NCBI GenBank assembly: GCA_903872505.1
Contig: CAIQKV010000012.1
Coordinates: 1-42,435, forward strand
DNA from: an uncultured Opitutia bacterium
GTDB taxonomy: Bacteria > Verrucomicrobiota > Verrucomicrobiia > Opitutales > Opitutaceae
Direction: 5' to 3'
DNA length: 42,435 bases
Below the pieces are notes generated by a model. It saw nothing but the letters and a program-made list of their open reading frames with translations. It did not search any database and was not told the DNA's origin. A program made the translations under genes and the position numbers. The stretch's first letter is position 1; each line of letters starts with the position of its first letter. Of this stretch, positions 16,102 through 24,708 are shown in pieces.

Positions 16102-16923
16102 ATGAAACTCTCCTCCGCCCAGATCGAGCAGTTCCGCCGCCGCGGCTACCTCGCCGTGCCCGGTTTCTTTGACGCCCGCGAGACCGCCGCGCTGCAGGCC
16201 GACATCGCCCGGCTCAAGCGGAACGGGTTCCTCCGCAATGTCGCGACCGCCGGCGACGGCAAGACGCCCTCGCGCGAGAAGGTCAATCTGCAGCTCTGCC
16301 CGGCGAATTTCTACAGCACCCTCATCCGCGCGCTGCCGTTCGCGCCGAAGGTGCTCGAAGCCGTCACCCGCCTGCTCGGCCCCGAGATCACGCTCCACCT
16401 TGACCAGATTTTCCTCAAGCCGGGCCGGTCCGGCATGGGCACCGCGTGGCACCAGGACAACGCCTACTTCAAGATTCCCCAGCCGCTGCGCGGCACCGCC
16501 ATGTGGATCGCCATCCACGACGCGACCGTCGCCAACGGCACGCTGCGCGTCGTGCCCGACGCTTGGGCAACGCCCCTCCCCCACGCGCGCGACGGCAACA
16601 GCGACCACCATATCAAGTGCCAGCCCGACGAGTCCAAGGCCGAGACCGTGGAGCTGAAGGCCGGCGGCGTGATCTTCTTCTGCTACGGCACGCCGCACGC
16701 CACGGGCGACAACCAGACTGACACGGAGCGCGCGGGCCTCGCCTATCATTTCCTCTGCGAGGACCAGACCGACGAGGCCTTTTACTCGACCGGCCGCATC
16801 GGCAACCCGCGCCCGCGGCTCACCGGCCCGCGCGCGACCGGCGGACTCGAGGAATACGGCGCGGTAATCGCCGGCACGTGGGACGCCGAGGTCGCCCGCG
16901 CGGCTGCGCCGCAGAAGAGTTAA
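16102..16923 (+). CDS. phytanoyl-CoA dioxygenase (PhyH) family protein, copy 3
   Basis: The 273-residue dioxygenase begins SSAQIEQFRRRGYLAVPGFF, as expected for PhyH. His117 and Asp119 (AWHQDNAYF) with His199 (YGTPHATGDN) form the iron site, and Arg210 is the likely 2-oxoglutarate ligand. It is clearly different from the two copies near the left end (for example in the HLDQIFLKPGRSGMGTAWHQD approach), so it is unlikely to be a recent duplicate. The substrate is unknown. It is convergent with the GH172 gene, with a palindromic repeat in the gap. Confidence 0.9.
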   Translation: MKLSSAQIEQFRRRGYLAVPGFFDARETAALQADIARLKRNGFLRNVATAGDGKTPSREKVNLQLCPANFYSTLIRALPFAPKVLEAVTRLLGPEITLHLDQIFLKPGRSGMGTAWHQDNAYFKIPQPLRGTAMWIAIHDATVANGTLRVVPDAWATPLPHARDGNSDHHIKCQPDESKAETVELKAGGVIFFCYGTPHATGDNQTDTERAGLAYHFLCEDQTDEAFYSTGRIGNPRPRLTGPRATGGLEEYGAVIAGTWDAEVARAAAPQKS

Positions 16924-16924
16924 G

Positions 16925-17006
16925 TAGGGCGGGGTCTCTGACCCGCCATCGGTGAAACGCCGACCGCGCTCAGCCCAAGTCAGGGCTGGTCAGAGACCTT
17001 GCCCTA
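16925..17006. repeat. inverted repeat in convergent gap
   Basis: TAGGGCGGGGTCTCTGACC (16925-16943) and GGTCAGAGACCTTGCCCTA (16988-17006) are inverted copies with two mismatches. The left copy also folds on itself (GGCGGG/CCCGCC). The core GGTCTCTGACC resembles families A and B at 2.4-3.8 kb. It occupies almost the whole 90-base gap between convergent genes. Confidence 0.8.
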
Positions 17007-17013
17007 CCCCGGA

Positions 17014-18093
17014 CTAAACAATCTCCCGGTAGTCGCGGTCCGGCAGCGGGGCCAGCGGGGCGCCGGGGAGCGTCTGATACCAGTAGGCTACGGACGCGAT
17101 GTCATCCTGCAGCGCGTGGTAGCGCGCCTTCGGGAATCCGAGATCGCGCCAACCCAGCGCCTGCATCGTCACCCGCAGGTCCTGCTTGAAAAACACCGGA
17201 TCCTGCAGGTGAAAGCGGTAGAGCGTCATGCGCGCGCCGGTCTGCATCGACTTGCCGACCACCTGCTGAAGCCCGAAGTACGGCCCCGAGAAATTGTTCT
17301 CATCAAAGCCCCAGGCGCCGCCGAAATAATCCTCGGTGCCGGTGCCGCAGATCGTCGGCCACTCCTTGTCCCCGTCGAGGTACATCTTGATCTCGCCCTC
17401 GCCCCACCACCCGGAGCTGTTCTGCTGCCAGCTCATGAAGGTGCCGACGTAGTGGCCGTGGCCGCGCACCCCGTCGAGAATGGTGTAGACCTCCTTGTAC
17501 GGCACCGGGTTGGTGCGGCGGAACTGCGCGTGAAAATAGAGGCAGTCGTCCGGCACCGCCTCGAGGGTGTAGTTGATCGTGTAGAAGAAATGCGGCAGGT
17601 CCGCCAACGAGTCGTTCTGCACCGTGATCCGCGCGTGCCGGCGGAACGGCATCGGGAAAAAGCAGTTCATCCCGCCCTTGGGATTCACGTTGATGGCGAG
17701 GGAGCTGATGTTCTGGTCGCGGTTCCACGACTGGCACATGAAGTCACCGATCGGGCACTCGACCGACGGCTGCTTCTGGCCGTCCCAGTAAATCCGGATG
17801 ATGAACTGCCGGCGCAGCTTCTGGTCGAAGGTGATCCACATGTGCCGGATCACGCCCGGGCCGTCGTGGTCCATCAGGGTCACGGTCTCGCCCGACTTGA
17901 TCGGCAGGCAGGGCGAGATCTTCCAGCCGCGGCCGAGGTGGATCGCCTGCTCCCACGCGCCCGGCGTGAGCGAGGTCTTCTTGGTCGCCTTGCCGCCGGC
18001 GCCCTTGCCGCCGCGGAAATTCTCGGCCGAGAGCGAGCGCGACTCGGCCTGGCGCTTCTGGAACAGGTTGGAGAGATCGATGGAGGGGTTCAT
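17014..18093 (-). CDS. GH172 (DUF2961) family protein, cytoplasmic
   Basis: The 359-residue protein matches the DUF2961 family, now glycoside hydrolase family 172, whose known members act on fructofuranoside or arabinofuranoside bonds. The conserved core is visible (GPGVIRHMWITF near residues 78-89, the GEGE motif and GTGTEDYFGGAWGF). By analogy with the family the catalytic pair is probably Glu234 (or Glu232) and Glu254. There is no signal peptide, so it should act on an imported substrate. It is the last gene of the pdxJ-acpS-nnr-dprA run, 17 bases after dprA, although no functional link to those genes is evident. Confidence 0.85.
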   Translation of the reverse strand: MNPSIDLSNLFQKRQAESRSLSAENFRGGKGAGGKATKKTSLTPGAWEQAIHLGRGWKISPCLPIKSGETVTLMDHDGPGVIRHMWITFDQKLRRQFIIRIYWDGQKQPSVECPIGDFMCQSWNRDQNISSLAINVNPKGGMNCFFPMPFRRHARITVQNDSLADLPHFFYTINYTLEAVPDDCLYFHAQFRRTNPVPYKEVYTILDGVRGHGHYVGTFMSWQQNSSGWWGEGEIKMYLDGDKEWPTICGTGTEDYFGGAWGFDENNFSGPYFGLQQVVGKSMQTGARMTLYRFHLQDPVFFKQDLRVTMQALGWRDLGFPKARYHALQDDIASVAYWYQTLPGAPLAPLPDRDYREIV

Positions 18094-18110
18094 GGGGTTC
18101 GTCGGATAAA

Positions 18111-19235
18111 TCAGGTGCGGGCCTCGAACGCGCCGTCGGCGCGCTTGGCGATGAGGCGTTTGAGCTCGAGCAGCATCAGCGTCGCGGAGAGCCGGTCGGC
18201 GGGCAATCCCGTCTGGGTCGCCAACGCGTCAGGTGTCAGCATGGCGCCACCGTTGAAGCACTCGAACACCTTCGCCTCGTCCGCCGTCAGGCTGCCGGCC
18301 CGCGGGCCGGATTCGCCCGGCTTGTCCGGGATCGGCTGCGGACGCAGCCCGTCGAGGTAATTGAGCTCGTTCAGGATGTCATCGACACTGGTCAGCAGCG
18401 TCGCGCCGTCGCGGATCAGCTGGTGGCAGCCCGCGCTGGTCGGCTGGTCGATGCGGCCCGGCACGGCGTAGATCAGCCGTCCCTGCTCGCCGGCGAAGCG
18501 CGCGGTGATCATCGCGCCGCCGTTCACGTCGGTCTCCACCACCACCGTCGCCTCGCACATGCCGGCGACGACGCGGTTGCGCATCGGGAAACTCTGCCGG
18601 TCGGCACGGCGGCCAAAGGGAAACTCCGACAGGATCGCACCCTCCGCCTCGATCTTCCGGTAGAGCGCAAGATTTTCCGGCGGATAAATGATGTCGATGC
18701 CGCAGCCGAGCACCGCCGCGGTCTTGCCGCCGACCGAGAGTGCGCCCTCGTGCGCCGCGGTGTCGATCCCACGGGCCAGCCCGCTCACGACGCAGAACCC
18801 GAGCCGCCCCAGTTCCGTCCCGAGCTTTTTGGCCGTGGCTTGGCCGTAGAGCGTCGTGCGCCGGCTGCCGACGATGGCGATGCACGGCGCGCCGAACTCG
18901 TAGCTTCCCTTCCGGTAGAGCCCGATGGGCGGGTCGGTGATTTCCTTGAGAAGCTTCGGGTAGGCGGCGTCGCGGGTGGTGATGAACGCCGTGTCCGCCT
19001 GCGCCATCCGCGCCTCCTCGCGCGCGAGGTCAAAATGCTCGCGCCACGCGGCGATGGTCGAGCTGATCGCCGGACCCACGCCCTTCACCGCCTCCAGCCG
19101 CCGCGTGCCGACCGTGAACACCTCGCGCGGGTCGCCACCGAGTTCCTCCAGCAGGCGGTTGAGCGTGATCGGGCCGATGTTGGGCAGCGCGTTCAGCACC
19201 AGAAACGCCTGCCGCTCGGTCAGCTCCGCGCTCAT
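18111..19235 (-). CDS. dprA: DNA-processing protein DprA
   Basis: DprA loads RecA on incoming single-stranded DNA during natural transformation. The 374-residue protein has an N-terminal helix-hairpin-helix/SAM-like part (LPNIGPITLNRLLEELGG...VKGVGPAI). The Rossmann core carries GSRRTTLYG (123-131), SGLARGIDTAAHEGAL (from 151) and FPMRNR (216-221), and a C-terminal winged helix (LTADEAKVFECF...) covers about residues 310-370. The length is standard. It starts three bases after the nnr stop, so the two are co-translated. Confidence 0.96.
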   Translation of the reverse strand: MSAELTERQAFLVLNALPNIGPITLNRLLEELGGDPREVFTVGTRRLEAVKGVGPAISSTIAAWREHFDLAREEARMAQADTAFITTRDAAYPKLLKEITDPPIGLYRKGSYEFGAPCIAIVGSRRTTLYGQATAKKLGTELGRLGFCVVSGLARGIDTAAHEGALSVGGKTAAVLGCGIDIIYPPENLALYRKIEAEGAILSEFPFGRRADRQSFPMRNRVVAGMCEATVVVETDVNGGAMITARFAGEQGRLIYAVPGRIDQPTSAGCHQLIRDGATLLTSVDDILNELNYLDGLRPQPIPDKPGESGPRAGSLTADEAKVFECFNGGAMLTPDALATQTGLPADRLSATLMLLELKRLIAKRADGAFEART

Positions 19236-19238
19236 GGC

Positions 19239-20708
19239 TCAACTCCGCAGTGCCGCGGGCAAATAATCCAGCAGCTGGGTCGTCTGCACCGCCGTCTGGC
19301 CATGCGTCCGGGCGAGCAAATCCGCCGCCCGGCCGTGCCAGAGTACGCCGCGGCACGCGGCCAGTACCGGCTCCCGCGGTGTCTGCGCGAGCAGCCCGCC
19401 GATCAGGCCGGCCAGCAGGTCGCCACTGCCGCCCCGCGCCAGCACCGGACCGCCCGAAAAACCGTGATAGACCGTGGCGCCGTCGCTCACCTGCGTGACG
19501 GGCCCCTTGAGTACGACGGTGGCGCGGGTTTTCCGGGAAAATGCCCGCAGCGCGAGCTTCCCGGCAATCCGCGCAAATTCCCCGGCATGCGGCGTGAGCA
19601 CGAGCGGCGTCTTCGCCGCGCGCACAATCTCCGGCTGCAGGGCATCGGCATCGAGCAGCACCGGCAGGCGCACGGTCTTCACGAGATCCGTGACGAGCGC
19701 CAGCGTCTCGGCCTCGCGGCCGAGTCCGGGCCCGATCACCAGCGCGTCGGCGCGGGCGAGCCGGGCCTGCAGCAGCTGCCGTCCCTCCAGCGCCAGCCCG
19801 CCGTCCGGCGTCTCCGGCCACCCGACCCACATCGCCTCGGGTGCCCGCGCGGCAAACGCCGGCGCGAGCGACTCCGGCACCAACGCGGTGACCAGCCCCG
19901 CCCCGCTGCGCAGGGCCGCCAGCACGGTCATCAGCACCGCCCCGGGATAACTGCGCGAGCCGCCCAGCACGAGCAGGTGGCCCTGCCCGCGCTTGTCGAC
20001 AGTGGGCGGCCGCAGTCCGGCCAGCGGCGCCAGCAGCCCGGTCGTGAGCACGCGCTCGACCCCGGGCTCGGCGCCCGTGAAGAAACCCAGGTCGAGGTAG
20101 CGCAGCCGCCCGGCATTTTTCTCCGCGAGAATCGGCGCCTTCACGCTGCCGGTCGCATAGGTGAAGTCCGCCCGGAAGAGCCCGGCGCTGGGCAGGTCCA
20201 CCGCCGCGCGCAGCCGGATGGGATGGGCATTCACCCGCGCCAGCAGGGCCGACACATCCGGACCGGCCGGCGGGCGGAACTGAAAGCCAAACACCCCGTC
20301 GAGGCAGAGGTCGTAGTCCGGGGCCAGATCGCCGGCCGTCTGCACCACCCGCAGGCGGTTCGCCGCGGCTTGGGCCAGCGAGCGGTAAGCCTGGGTCGCG
20401 AGCGGTCGCAGGTCGCGGGCGCCGAGGGCAAACAACACGTCCGCATACGTCGCCGGGAAGCGCTCCAGCACCGCCTGGGCGGCCAGCAACGCGTCCCCGC
20501 CGTTGTGGCCCTTGCCCGCCAGCACCAGCACGCGGCCGTTCGCGGGGAAGCCGCCGATTTCCAGATAATCATCCAGCACCGCGGACGCCACCGCGCGGCC
20601 GGCCTGCTGCATCGCCGGCCACTCCACCGCGTCGTCGCCGGCAAACAGCCGCTCCTCGAGCCGGCGGGTCTCGGCGCACGACAGGATCGGGTGGCTGGCG
20701 GTGATCAT
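19239..20708 (-). CDS. nnr: bifunctional NAD(P)H-hydrate epimerase/dehydratase
   Basis: This metabolite-repair enzyme restores damaged NADHX and NADPHX. The N-terminal half (about 1-215) is the YjeF_N epimerase with VLVLAGKGHNGGDALLAA. The C-terminal half (about 225-489) is the ribokinase-like dehydratase, with LVLGGSRSYPGAVLM, LTPHAGEFARI and the GSGDLLAGLIGGLLAQ signature. Fusion of both domains is common in bacteria. Its ATG overlaps the stop of the preceding 154-residue gene by four bases, and dprA follows after three. Confidence 0.95.
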   Translation of the reverse strand: MITASHPILSCAETRRLEERLFAGDDAVEWPAMQQAGRAVASAVLDDYLEIGGFPANGRVLVLAGKGHNGGDALLAAQAVLERFPATYADVLFALGARDLRPLATQAYRSLAQAAANRLRVVQTAGDLAPDYDLCLDGVFGFQFRPPAGPDVSALLARVNAHPIRLRAAVDLPSAGLFRADFTYATGSVKAPILAEKNAGRLRYLDLGFFTGAEPGVERVLTTGLLAPLAGLRPPTVDKRGQGHLLVLGGSRSYPGAVLMTVLAALRSGAGLVTALVPESLAPAFAARAPEAMWVGWPETPDGGLALEGRQLLQARLARADALVIGPGLGREAETLALVTDLVKTVRLPVLLDADALQPEIVRAAKTPLVLTPHAGEFARIAGKLALRAFSRKTRATVVLKGPVTQVSDGATVYHGFSGGPVLARGGSGDLLAGLIGGLLAQTPREPVLAACRGVLWHGRAADLLARTHGQTAVQTTQLLDYLPAALRS

Positions 20709-21169
20709 GGGCGGTGAGACCCCAGATCAGGGTCGCGAGCTGGCAATGTCTTCAAGGCCAATGAGTCGGTGAAGCGCAGCGGCATCGGTTTGGACGGCAG
20801 ACCTTGGGTAAGAATTGGATAAGTGAGGCGCGAAATGGACCGGAAATAGAATTTATCCTGGAAGCGATATACCTCGTAATAAATCGAGTAGCTCTTCCGG
20901 TCCACGTCCCACAATGCGATCTCGGTGATATCGTCGTCGTTCCAAACTGCATATCGGCTCCACTCCGCGAACACCGCCTCGATGTCCGTCATTTTCGGAC
21001 GCAGCAACTGCAGGGTTAGGTTCCGGGACGCGGCCGGCGCCGCGGTTTTTTCCGCCTGCGGCAGCGCCCACACGAAGAGGGCGCCGAGGACGAAGCCCAG
21101 CGTCACCCACGAGGGCGTCTTGGAGAGCCGGGAGACCGAGGGCGGGAAGGTTTTGTCCGGTTCGTCCAT
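20705..21169 (-). CDS. membrane-anchored hypothetical protein
   Basis: The 154-residue product has one membrane segment at about residues 21-37 (WVTLGFVLGALFVWALP) after a short cytoplasmic stretch. An outside domain of about 110 residues follows, with many aromatic residues (SYSIYYEVYRFQDKFYFRSISRLTYP). I do not recognise a family. It lies 13 bases after acpS and overlaps nnr by four bases (ATGA), so it belongs to the same operon. Its base composition is lower in GC than its neighbours. Confidence 0.75.
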   Translation of the reverse strand: MDEPDKTFPPSVSRLSKTPSWVTLGFVLGALFVWALPQAEKTAAPAASRNLTLQLLRPKMTDIEAVFAEWSRYAVWNDDDITEIALWDVDRKSYSIYYEVYRFQDKFYFRSISRLTYPILTQGLPSKPMPLRFTDSLALKTLPARDPDLGSHRP

Positions 21170-21182
21170 GGGAGCGGCATGG

Positions 21183-21602
21183 TCAGGCGCGCACGATCAC
21201 CGCGACGGCGAGCGCATGCGAATCCGTGTGCGAAAGGGTGACGTGCACCGAGGTCGCCCCGGTCAGGGCGAGCAGCGCCTGGCCCTTTTCGTCGAGCCGC
21301 ACCAGCGGCTGGTGGCGCTCGCCGTGGTAGATCGAGACCGAGCGCCAGCCGAGCTCGGCGCCAATCCCGGTTGTGAAGCACTTCGACACCGCCTCCTTCG
21401 CGGCAAAGCGGGCGGCGTAGTGTTTGTAGGGATGGGCCATGCCGGAGCAGTAGGCCTGCTCCTCCTCGGTGAACACCCGCGCCAGGAAACGCGGCCCCTG
21501 CCGTTCCAGCACGCCGCGCACCCGCTCGACCTCGATGAGGTCGGCGCCGAGGCCGACCAGCACGCCGCCGGGCGGCAGGGTCAGGTTGAGGCCGGTGCTC
21601 AT
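21183..21602 (-). CDS. acpS: holo-[acyl-carrier-protein] synthase
   Basis: AcpS transfers 4'-phosphopantetheine from CoA to acyl carrier protein. The 139-residue protein shows the family's metal-binding residues Asp21 (GLGADLIEVERV) and Glu70 (HYAARFAAKEAVSKCFTTGIG), plus the C-terminal SHTDSHALAVAVI strand. An extra 15 N-terminal residues precede the core. Its ATG overlaps the pdxJ stop (ATGA). The pdxJ-acpS pair is a widespread bacterial arrangement. Confidence 0.96.
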   Translation of the reverse strand: MSTGLNLTLPPGGVLVGLGADLIEVERVRGVLERQGPRFLARVFTEEEQAYCSGMAHPYKHYAARFAAKEAVSKCFTTGIGAELGWRSVSIYHGERHQPLVRLDEKGQALLALTGATSVHVTLSHTDSHALAVAVIVRA

Positions 21603-22342
21603 GGGACCATCCGCGCCTTCATCTCGCGCACCGCTTCCTCCACCCCGGTGAACAGGGCGCGGCTGACGATGCTGTGGCCGATGTTGAGCTCGTACAGGTG
21701 CGGCAGAGTGCGCACCTCGGCGATGTTGACGTAATTGATGCCGTGGCCGGCGTTGACGGTGAGGCCCAGCTCATGGGCGCGCACGCAGCCCAGTCGGAGG
21801 CGCTGGAACTCGCGCTCGCGGCGGGAGCCGAAATAGGCGTTGGCATAGGCCCCGGTGTGCAGCTCGACCAGCGGGGCACCCAGCTTGGCAGCCAGCTCGA
21901 TCTGCGCCTCGTCGGGATCAATGAAGAGGCTGGTCTTGATCCCGGCGGCGTTCATCGCGTCCACGCAGGCCCGGACTGGCTTGCGGCGGCCCACCACGTC
22001 CAACCCACCCTCCGTCGAGATCTCCTGGCGGTTTTCGGGGACGAGGCAGACGGTATCGGGCTTCAGCTTCAGCGCGAATTCCGTCATCGCGGGCGTGCAG
22101 GCCATCTCAAGGTTGAGGCGCGTGGCGATGCCCTCGCGCAGGCGCCAGACGTCGCGCTCCTGGATGTGCCGGCGGTCCTCGCGCAGGTGCACCGTGATGC
22201 CGTCCGCGCCCGCGCGCTCGCCCAGCAGGGCGAACGTGACCGGGTCGGGCTCCACCGCGCCGCCGGTGGTGGCGTCGGCCTGCCGGTAGCGCGCCTGGCG
22301 CACGGTGGCGCAATGGTCGATGTTGAGGCCGAGGAGAATCAT
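21599..22342 (-). CDS. pdxJ: pyridoxine 5'-phosphate synthase
   Basis: PdxJ makes the pyridine ring of vitamin B6 from 3-amino-2-oxopropyl phosphate and deoxyxylulose phosphate. The 247-residue TIM barrel starts MILLGLNIDHCATVRQARY, the invariant N-terminus; the frame is open 59 codons further up, but that region is not conserved. ADGITVHLREDRRHI, LNLEMA and the GHGINYVNI phosphate loop are present. It heads the minus-strand operon pdxJ-acpS-unknown-nnr-dprA-GH172 and is divergent from a membrane-protein gene 55 bases away. Confidence 0.97.
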   Translation of the reverse strand: MILLGLNIDHCATVRQARYRQADATTGGAVEPDPVTFALLGERAGADGITVHLREDRRHIQERDVWRLREGIATRLNLEMACTPAMTEFALKLKPDTVCLVPENRQEISTEGGLDVVGRRKPVRACVDAMNAAGIKTSLFIDPDEAQIELAAKLGAPLVELHTGAYANAYFGSRREREFQRLRLGCVRAHELGLTVNAGHGINYVNIAEVRTLPHLYELNIGHSIVSRALFTGVEEAVREMKARMVP

Positions 22343-22397
22343 GGGGCGGAGGTTTGACGCGATTAAGCGACCTGTGATTCTCCAATGCAAAAGCGAA

Positions 22398-23135
22398 ATG
22401 ACCCCCGATCCCGTCCCCGCCCCTCCGCCCGCCCAGCCGCCGGCCAAACCGGAAAACCTGCTGATCAACCTCGCCTGCAACGTCGCGATTCCCGCGGTGC
22501 TGATGGCGCAGTTGAGCAAGGAGACGCGGCTGGGCCCGGTCTGGGGCCTGATCGTGGCGCTGCTGTTCCCCCTCGGCTACGGCCTTTATGATTTTGTCGC
22601 GCGCCGGAAGACCAACGCGCTGTCGGTGCTGGGATTTGTTGGCATCCTTGTCAGCGGCACCTTCGGGGTGCTGAAGCTCGGCGGGTTCTGGTTTGCAGTG
22701 AAGGACGCGGCCATCCCGTCCCTGATCGGCGTCGCCCTGCTCGTGACGATGCGCTCGCGCGAGCCGCTCGTGAAAACGATCTTCTACAACGACACCATCA
22801 TGGACGTGCCGCGCATCGAGGCCGCCCTGCGGGAACGCGGCACCGGCGGCGGGTTCATGGCGCTGCTGCGGCGCTGCAGTATCCTGATCGCGCTGGCCTT
22901 CTTCGTCAGCGGGGCGCTGGGTTTCGGACTCGCGCGCTACCTACTCCGGAGCCCGGGCGGGACGCCGGAGTTCAACGCTGAGCTGGCCAAGATGCACTGG
23001 CTGAGCGTGCCGGTGATCATGGTGCCGGTCATGGCCATGATGATGGTCGCGCTGTGGCGGCTCACGCGCGGCCTCCGGGCGCTCACCGGGCTGACCACCG
23101 ACGAGATCTACAAGTCCGAGCCGGGGAAAAAGTAG
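22398..23135 (+). CDS. VC0807-like integral membrane protein
   Basis: The 245-residue protein has a proline-rich start (MTPDPVPAPPPAQPPAKPE) and then about six membrane segments, including NLACNVAIPAVLMAQL, WGLIVALLFPLGYGLYDFVA and LSVLGFVGILVSGTFGVLKL. These segments match the VC0807 family of unknown function, which is distantly like the YciB septation proteins. The start at 22398 is preferred over upstream ATGs that lie in the divergent pdxJ region. It stands alone: pdxJ is divergent and citrate synthase is convergent. Confidence 0.8.
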   Translation: MTPDPVPAPPPAQPPAKPENLLINLACNVAIPAVLMAQLSKETRLGPVWGLIVALLFPLGYGLYDFVARRKTNALSVLGFVGILVSGTFGVLKLGGFWFAVKDAAIPSLIGVALLVTMRSREPLVKTIFYNDTIMDVPRIEAALRERGTGGGFMALLRRCSILIALAFFVSGALGFGLARYLLRSPGGTPEFNAELAKMHWLSVPVIMVPVMAMMMVALWRLTRGLRALTGLTTDEIYKSEPGKK

Positions 23136-23156
23136 GGGGGGAAATCTCCGGTCTGT

Positions 23157-23277
23157 GGCAGGGCGGATTATCCCTAATCCGCCGTGGGTGGGACAGGGCT
23201 GTTCAGCTGAAACAACCGAATGTTCTCGCTCGGATCATTTGGCTGAATGCGGCGCGTTAAGGATAACGCACCCTACC
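23157..23277. repeat. inverted pair of palindromic repeats, family D
   Basis: D1 (23157-23184) folds as GGCGGATTA / TAATCCGCC around TCCC. D2 (23250-23277), read on the minus strand, folds as GGTGCGTTA / TAACGCGCC around TCCT. The two 28-base copies agree at 21 positions, and most differences fall at paired stem positions (A:T to G:C, G:C to C:G) so that both hairpins persist. The pair fills the gap between the convergent VC0807-like and gltA genes. Confidence 0.8.
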
Positions 23278-23297
23278 CTCAATCAGCTGCCCCGCCC

Positions 23298-24593
23298 TCA
23301 CCCGCGCTGCGCCATCGGCACGTAGTCCCGCTTGACCGGGCCGGCGTAGATCTGGCGGGGACGGTAGATCCGGCCCTTCGGGTTGGCCGCCACCTCGCGC
23401 CAGTTGGCCACCCAGCCGGGCGAGCGGCCGATGGCGAACATGACCGTGAACATGTTCTCAGGGATGCCGATGGCGCGCATGATGATGCCGCTGTAGAAGT
23501 CCACGTTCGGGTAGAGCTTCCGCGAGAGGAAGTAGTCGTCCTTGAGCGCCGCCTGCTCGAGGTTCTTCGCGATGGCAAGGAGCGGGTCGTTGATGCCGAG
23601 CTTGTTGAGGACGTCGTCGCAGGCCTTGGCGATGATCTTGGCGCGCGGGTCGAAGTTCTTGTACACGGCGTGGCCGAAGCCCATCAGGCGGTTGCTCTTG
23701 CTGCCCGACTTGGCCGCCGCGATGAAGCGCGTGCCGTCGTCATGCTCGTCGTGGATCGACTGGAGCATCTGCACCACGGCGGTGTTGGCGCCGCCGTGCA
23801 GCGGGCCGGACAGGGCGCAGATGCCGGCCGACAGCGAGGTGAAGAGATTGGCGGCACTCGACCCCACCATGCGCACCGTCGAGGTGCTGCAGTTCTGTTC
23901 GTGGTCGGCGTGGAGCAGCAGGAGCGTGTTCAGCGCGCGGGAAACCTCCGGCGACGGCACGAAGTCCTTGTAGAGCTCCGAGAACATCATGTGGAGGAAG
24001 TTGTCGCAGAATGGCACGTCCTTCGGCGGATTGTAGGGCAGGCCGTTCTGGTAGCGGTAGATCATCGCCCCGAGCGTGCGGATCTTCGAGATGGCGATGG
24101 CGGCGGCCAGGTCGAAGTTCTTCAGGTCGTTCTCGAAGTTGTTCGTCGCGAGGTGCGGGTAGTACGCGGCGAGCGCGGCGATGAGCGACGACAGCATGGC
24201 CATCGGCGGCGCGCTTTTGGGGTAGCCCTGAAGGATCGCCTGCATCTGCGGGTCGATCGCGGCGTGCTGGCGCAGGAGATCGCCGAAGGTCCTGCGCTGA
24301 GTGGGGTTCGGCAGCTCACCGTAAATGATGAGGTAGGCCGTCTCGCCGAAATTGCTGTTCTGGGCCAGCTGATCGATGGGGTAGCCGCGGTGGCGGAGGA
24401 TGCCGTTGTCGCCGTCGAGGTAGGTGATGCTGCTCTCGCATGAGCCGGTGTTGCCGTAGCCCTGGTCGTAGGCGATGTAGCCGGAGGTCGCGCGCAGCGT
24501 GCGGGTGTCGATGGCTTTCTCGCCCTCCGTGCCCACCATCACGGGCAGCACGTATTCCTTGTCGTCGACTTTGATCTGGGCGGTTTTTGACAC
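23298..24593 (-). CDS. gltA: citrate synthase
   Basis: Citrate synthase condenses oxaloacetate and acetyl-CoA at the entry of the TCA cycle. The 431-residue protein is the large (hexameric, type II) form. Catalytic His266 (SGPLHGGANTAV), His308 (MGFGHAVYKNFDPRA) and Asp365 (NVDFYSGIIMRAIGIP) are present, and the ending IYRPRQIYAGP is typical. The start codon is GTG at 24591-24593 and no Shine-Dalgarno is obvious. It lies downstream of hisH on the same strand, but a hairpin between them suggests separate transcription. Confidence 0.97.
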   Translation of the reverse strand: MSKTAQIKVDDKEYVLPVMVGTEGEKAIDTRTLRATSGYIAYDQGYGNTGSCESSITYLDGDNGILRHRGYPIDQLAQNSNFGETAYLIIYGELPNPTQRRTFGDLLRQHAAIDPQMQAILQGYPKSAPPMAMLSSLIAALAAYYPHLATNNFENDLKNFDLAAAIAISKIRTLGAMIYRYQNGLPYNPPKDVPFCDNFLHMMFSELYKDFVPSPEVSRALNTLLLLHADHEQNCSTSTVRMVGSSAANLFTSLSAGICALSGPLHGGANTAVVQMLQSIHDEHDDGTRFIAAAKSGSKSNRLMGFGHAVYKNFDPRAKIIAKACDDVLNKLGINDPLLAIAKNLEQAALKDDYFLSRKLYPNVDFYSGIIMRAIGIPENMFTVMFAIGRSPGWVANWREVAANPKGRIYRPRQIYAGPVKRDYVPMAQRG

Positions 24594-24626
24594 GATGTTG
24601 GAAACAAGCTATTTCCATGCCGCTTG

Positions 24627-24661
24627 CAAAACAAAGTTACCCCTCCCCGACCGGGGCGGGT
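24627..24661 (-). terminator. possible terminator after hisH
   Basis: On the minus strand ACCCGCCCC and GGGGAGGGGT form a GC-rich stem with one mismatch, followed by TAACTTTGTTTTG. The T-run is interrupted, so this is a moderate candidate for ending the his transcript ahead of gltA. Confidence 0.4.
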
Positions 24662-24708
24662 GCTTATTAGCCGCCAGCGACGAGGCTGTTAGATAATTTG
24701 CGCCGCGC

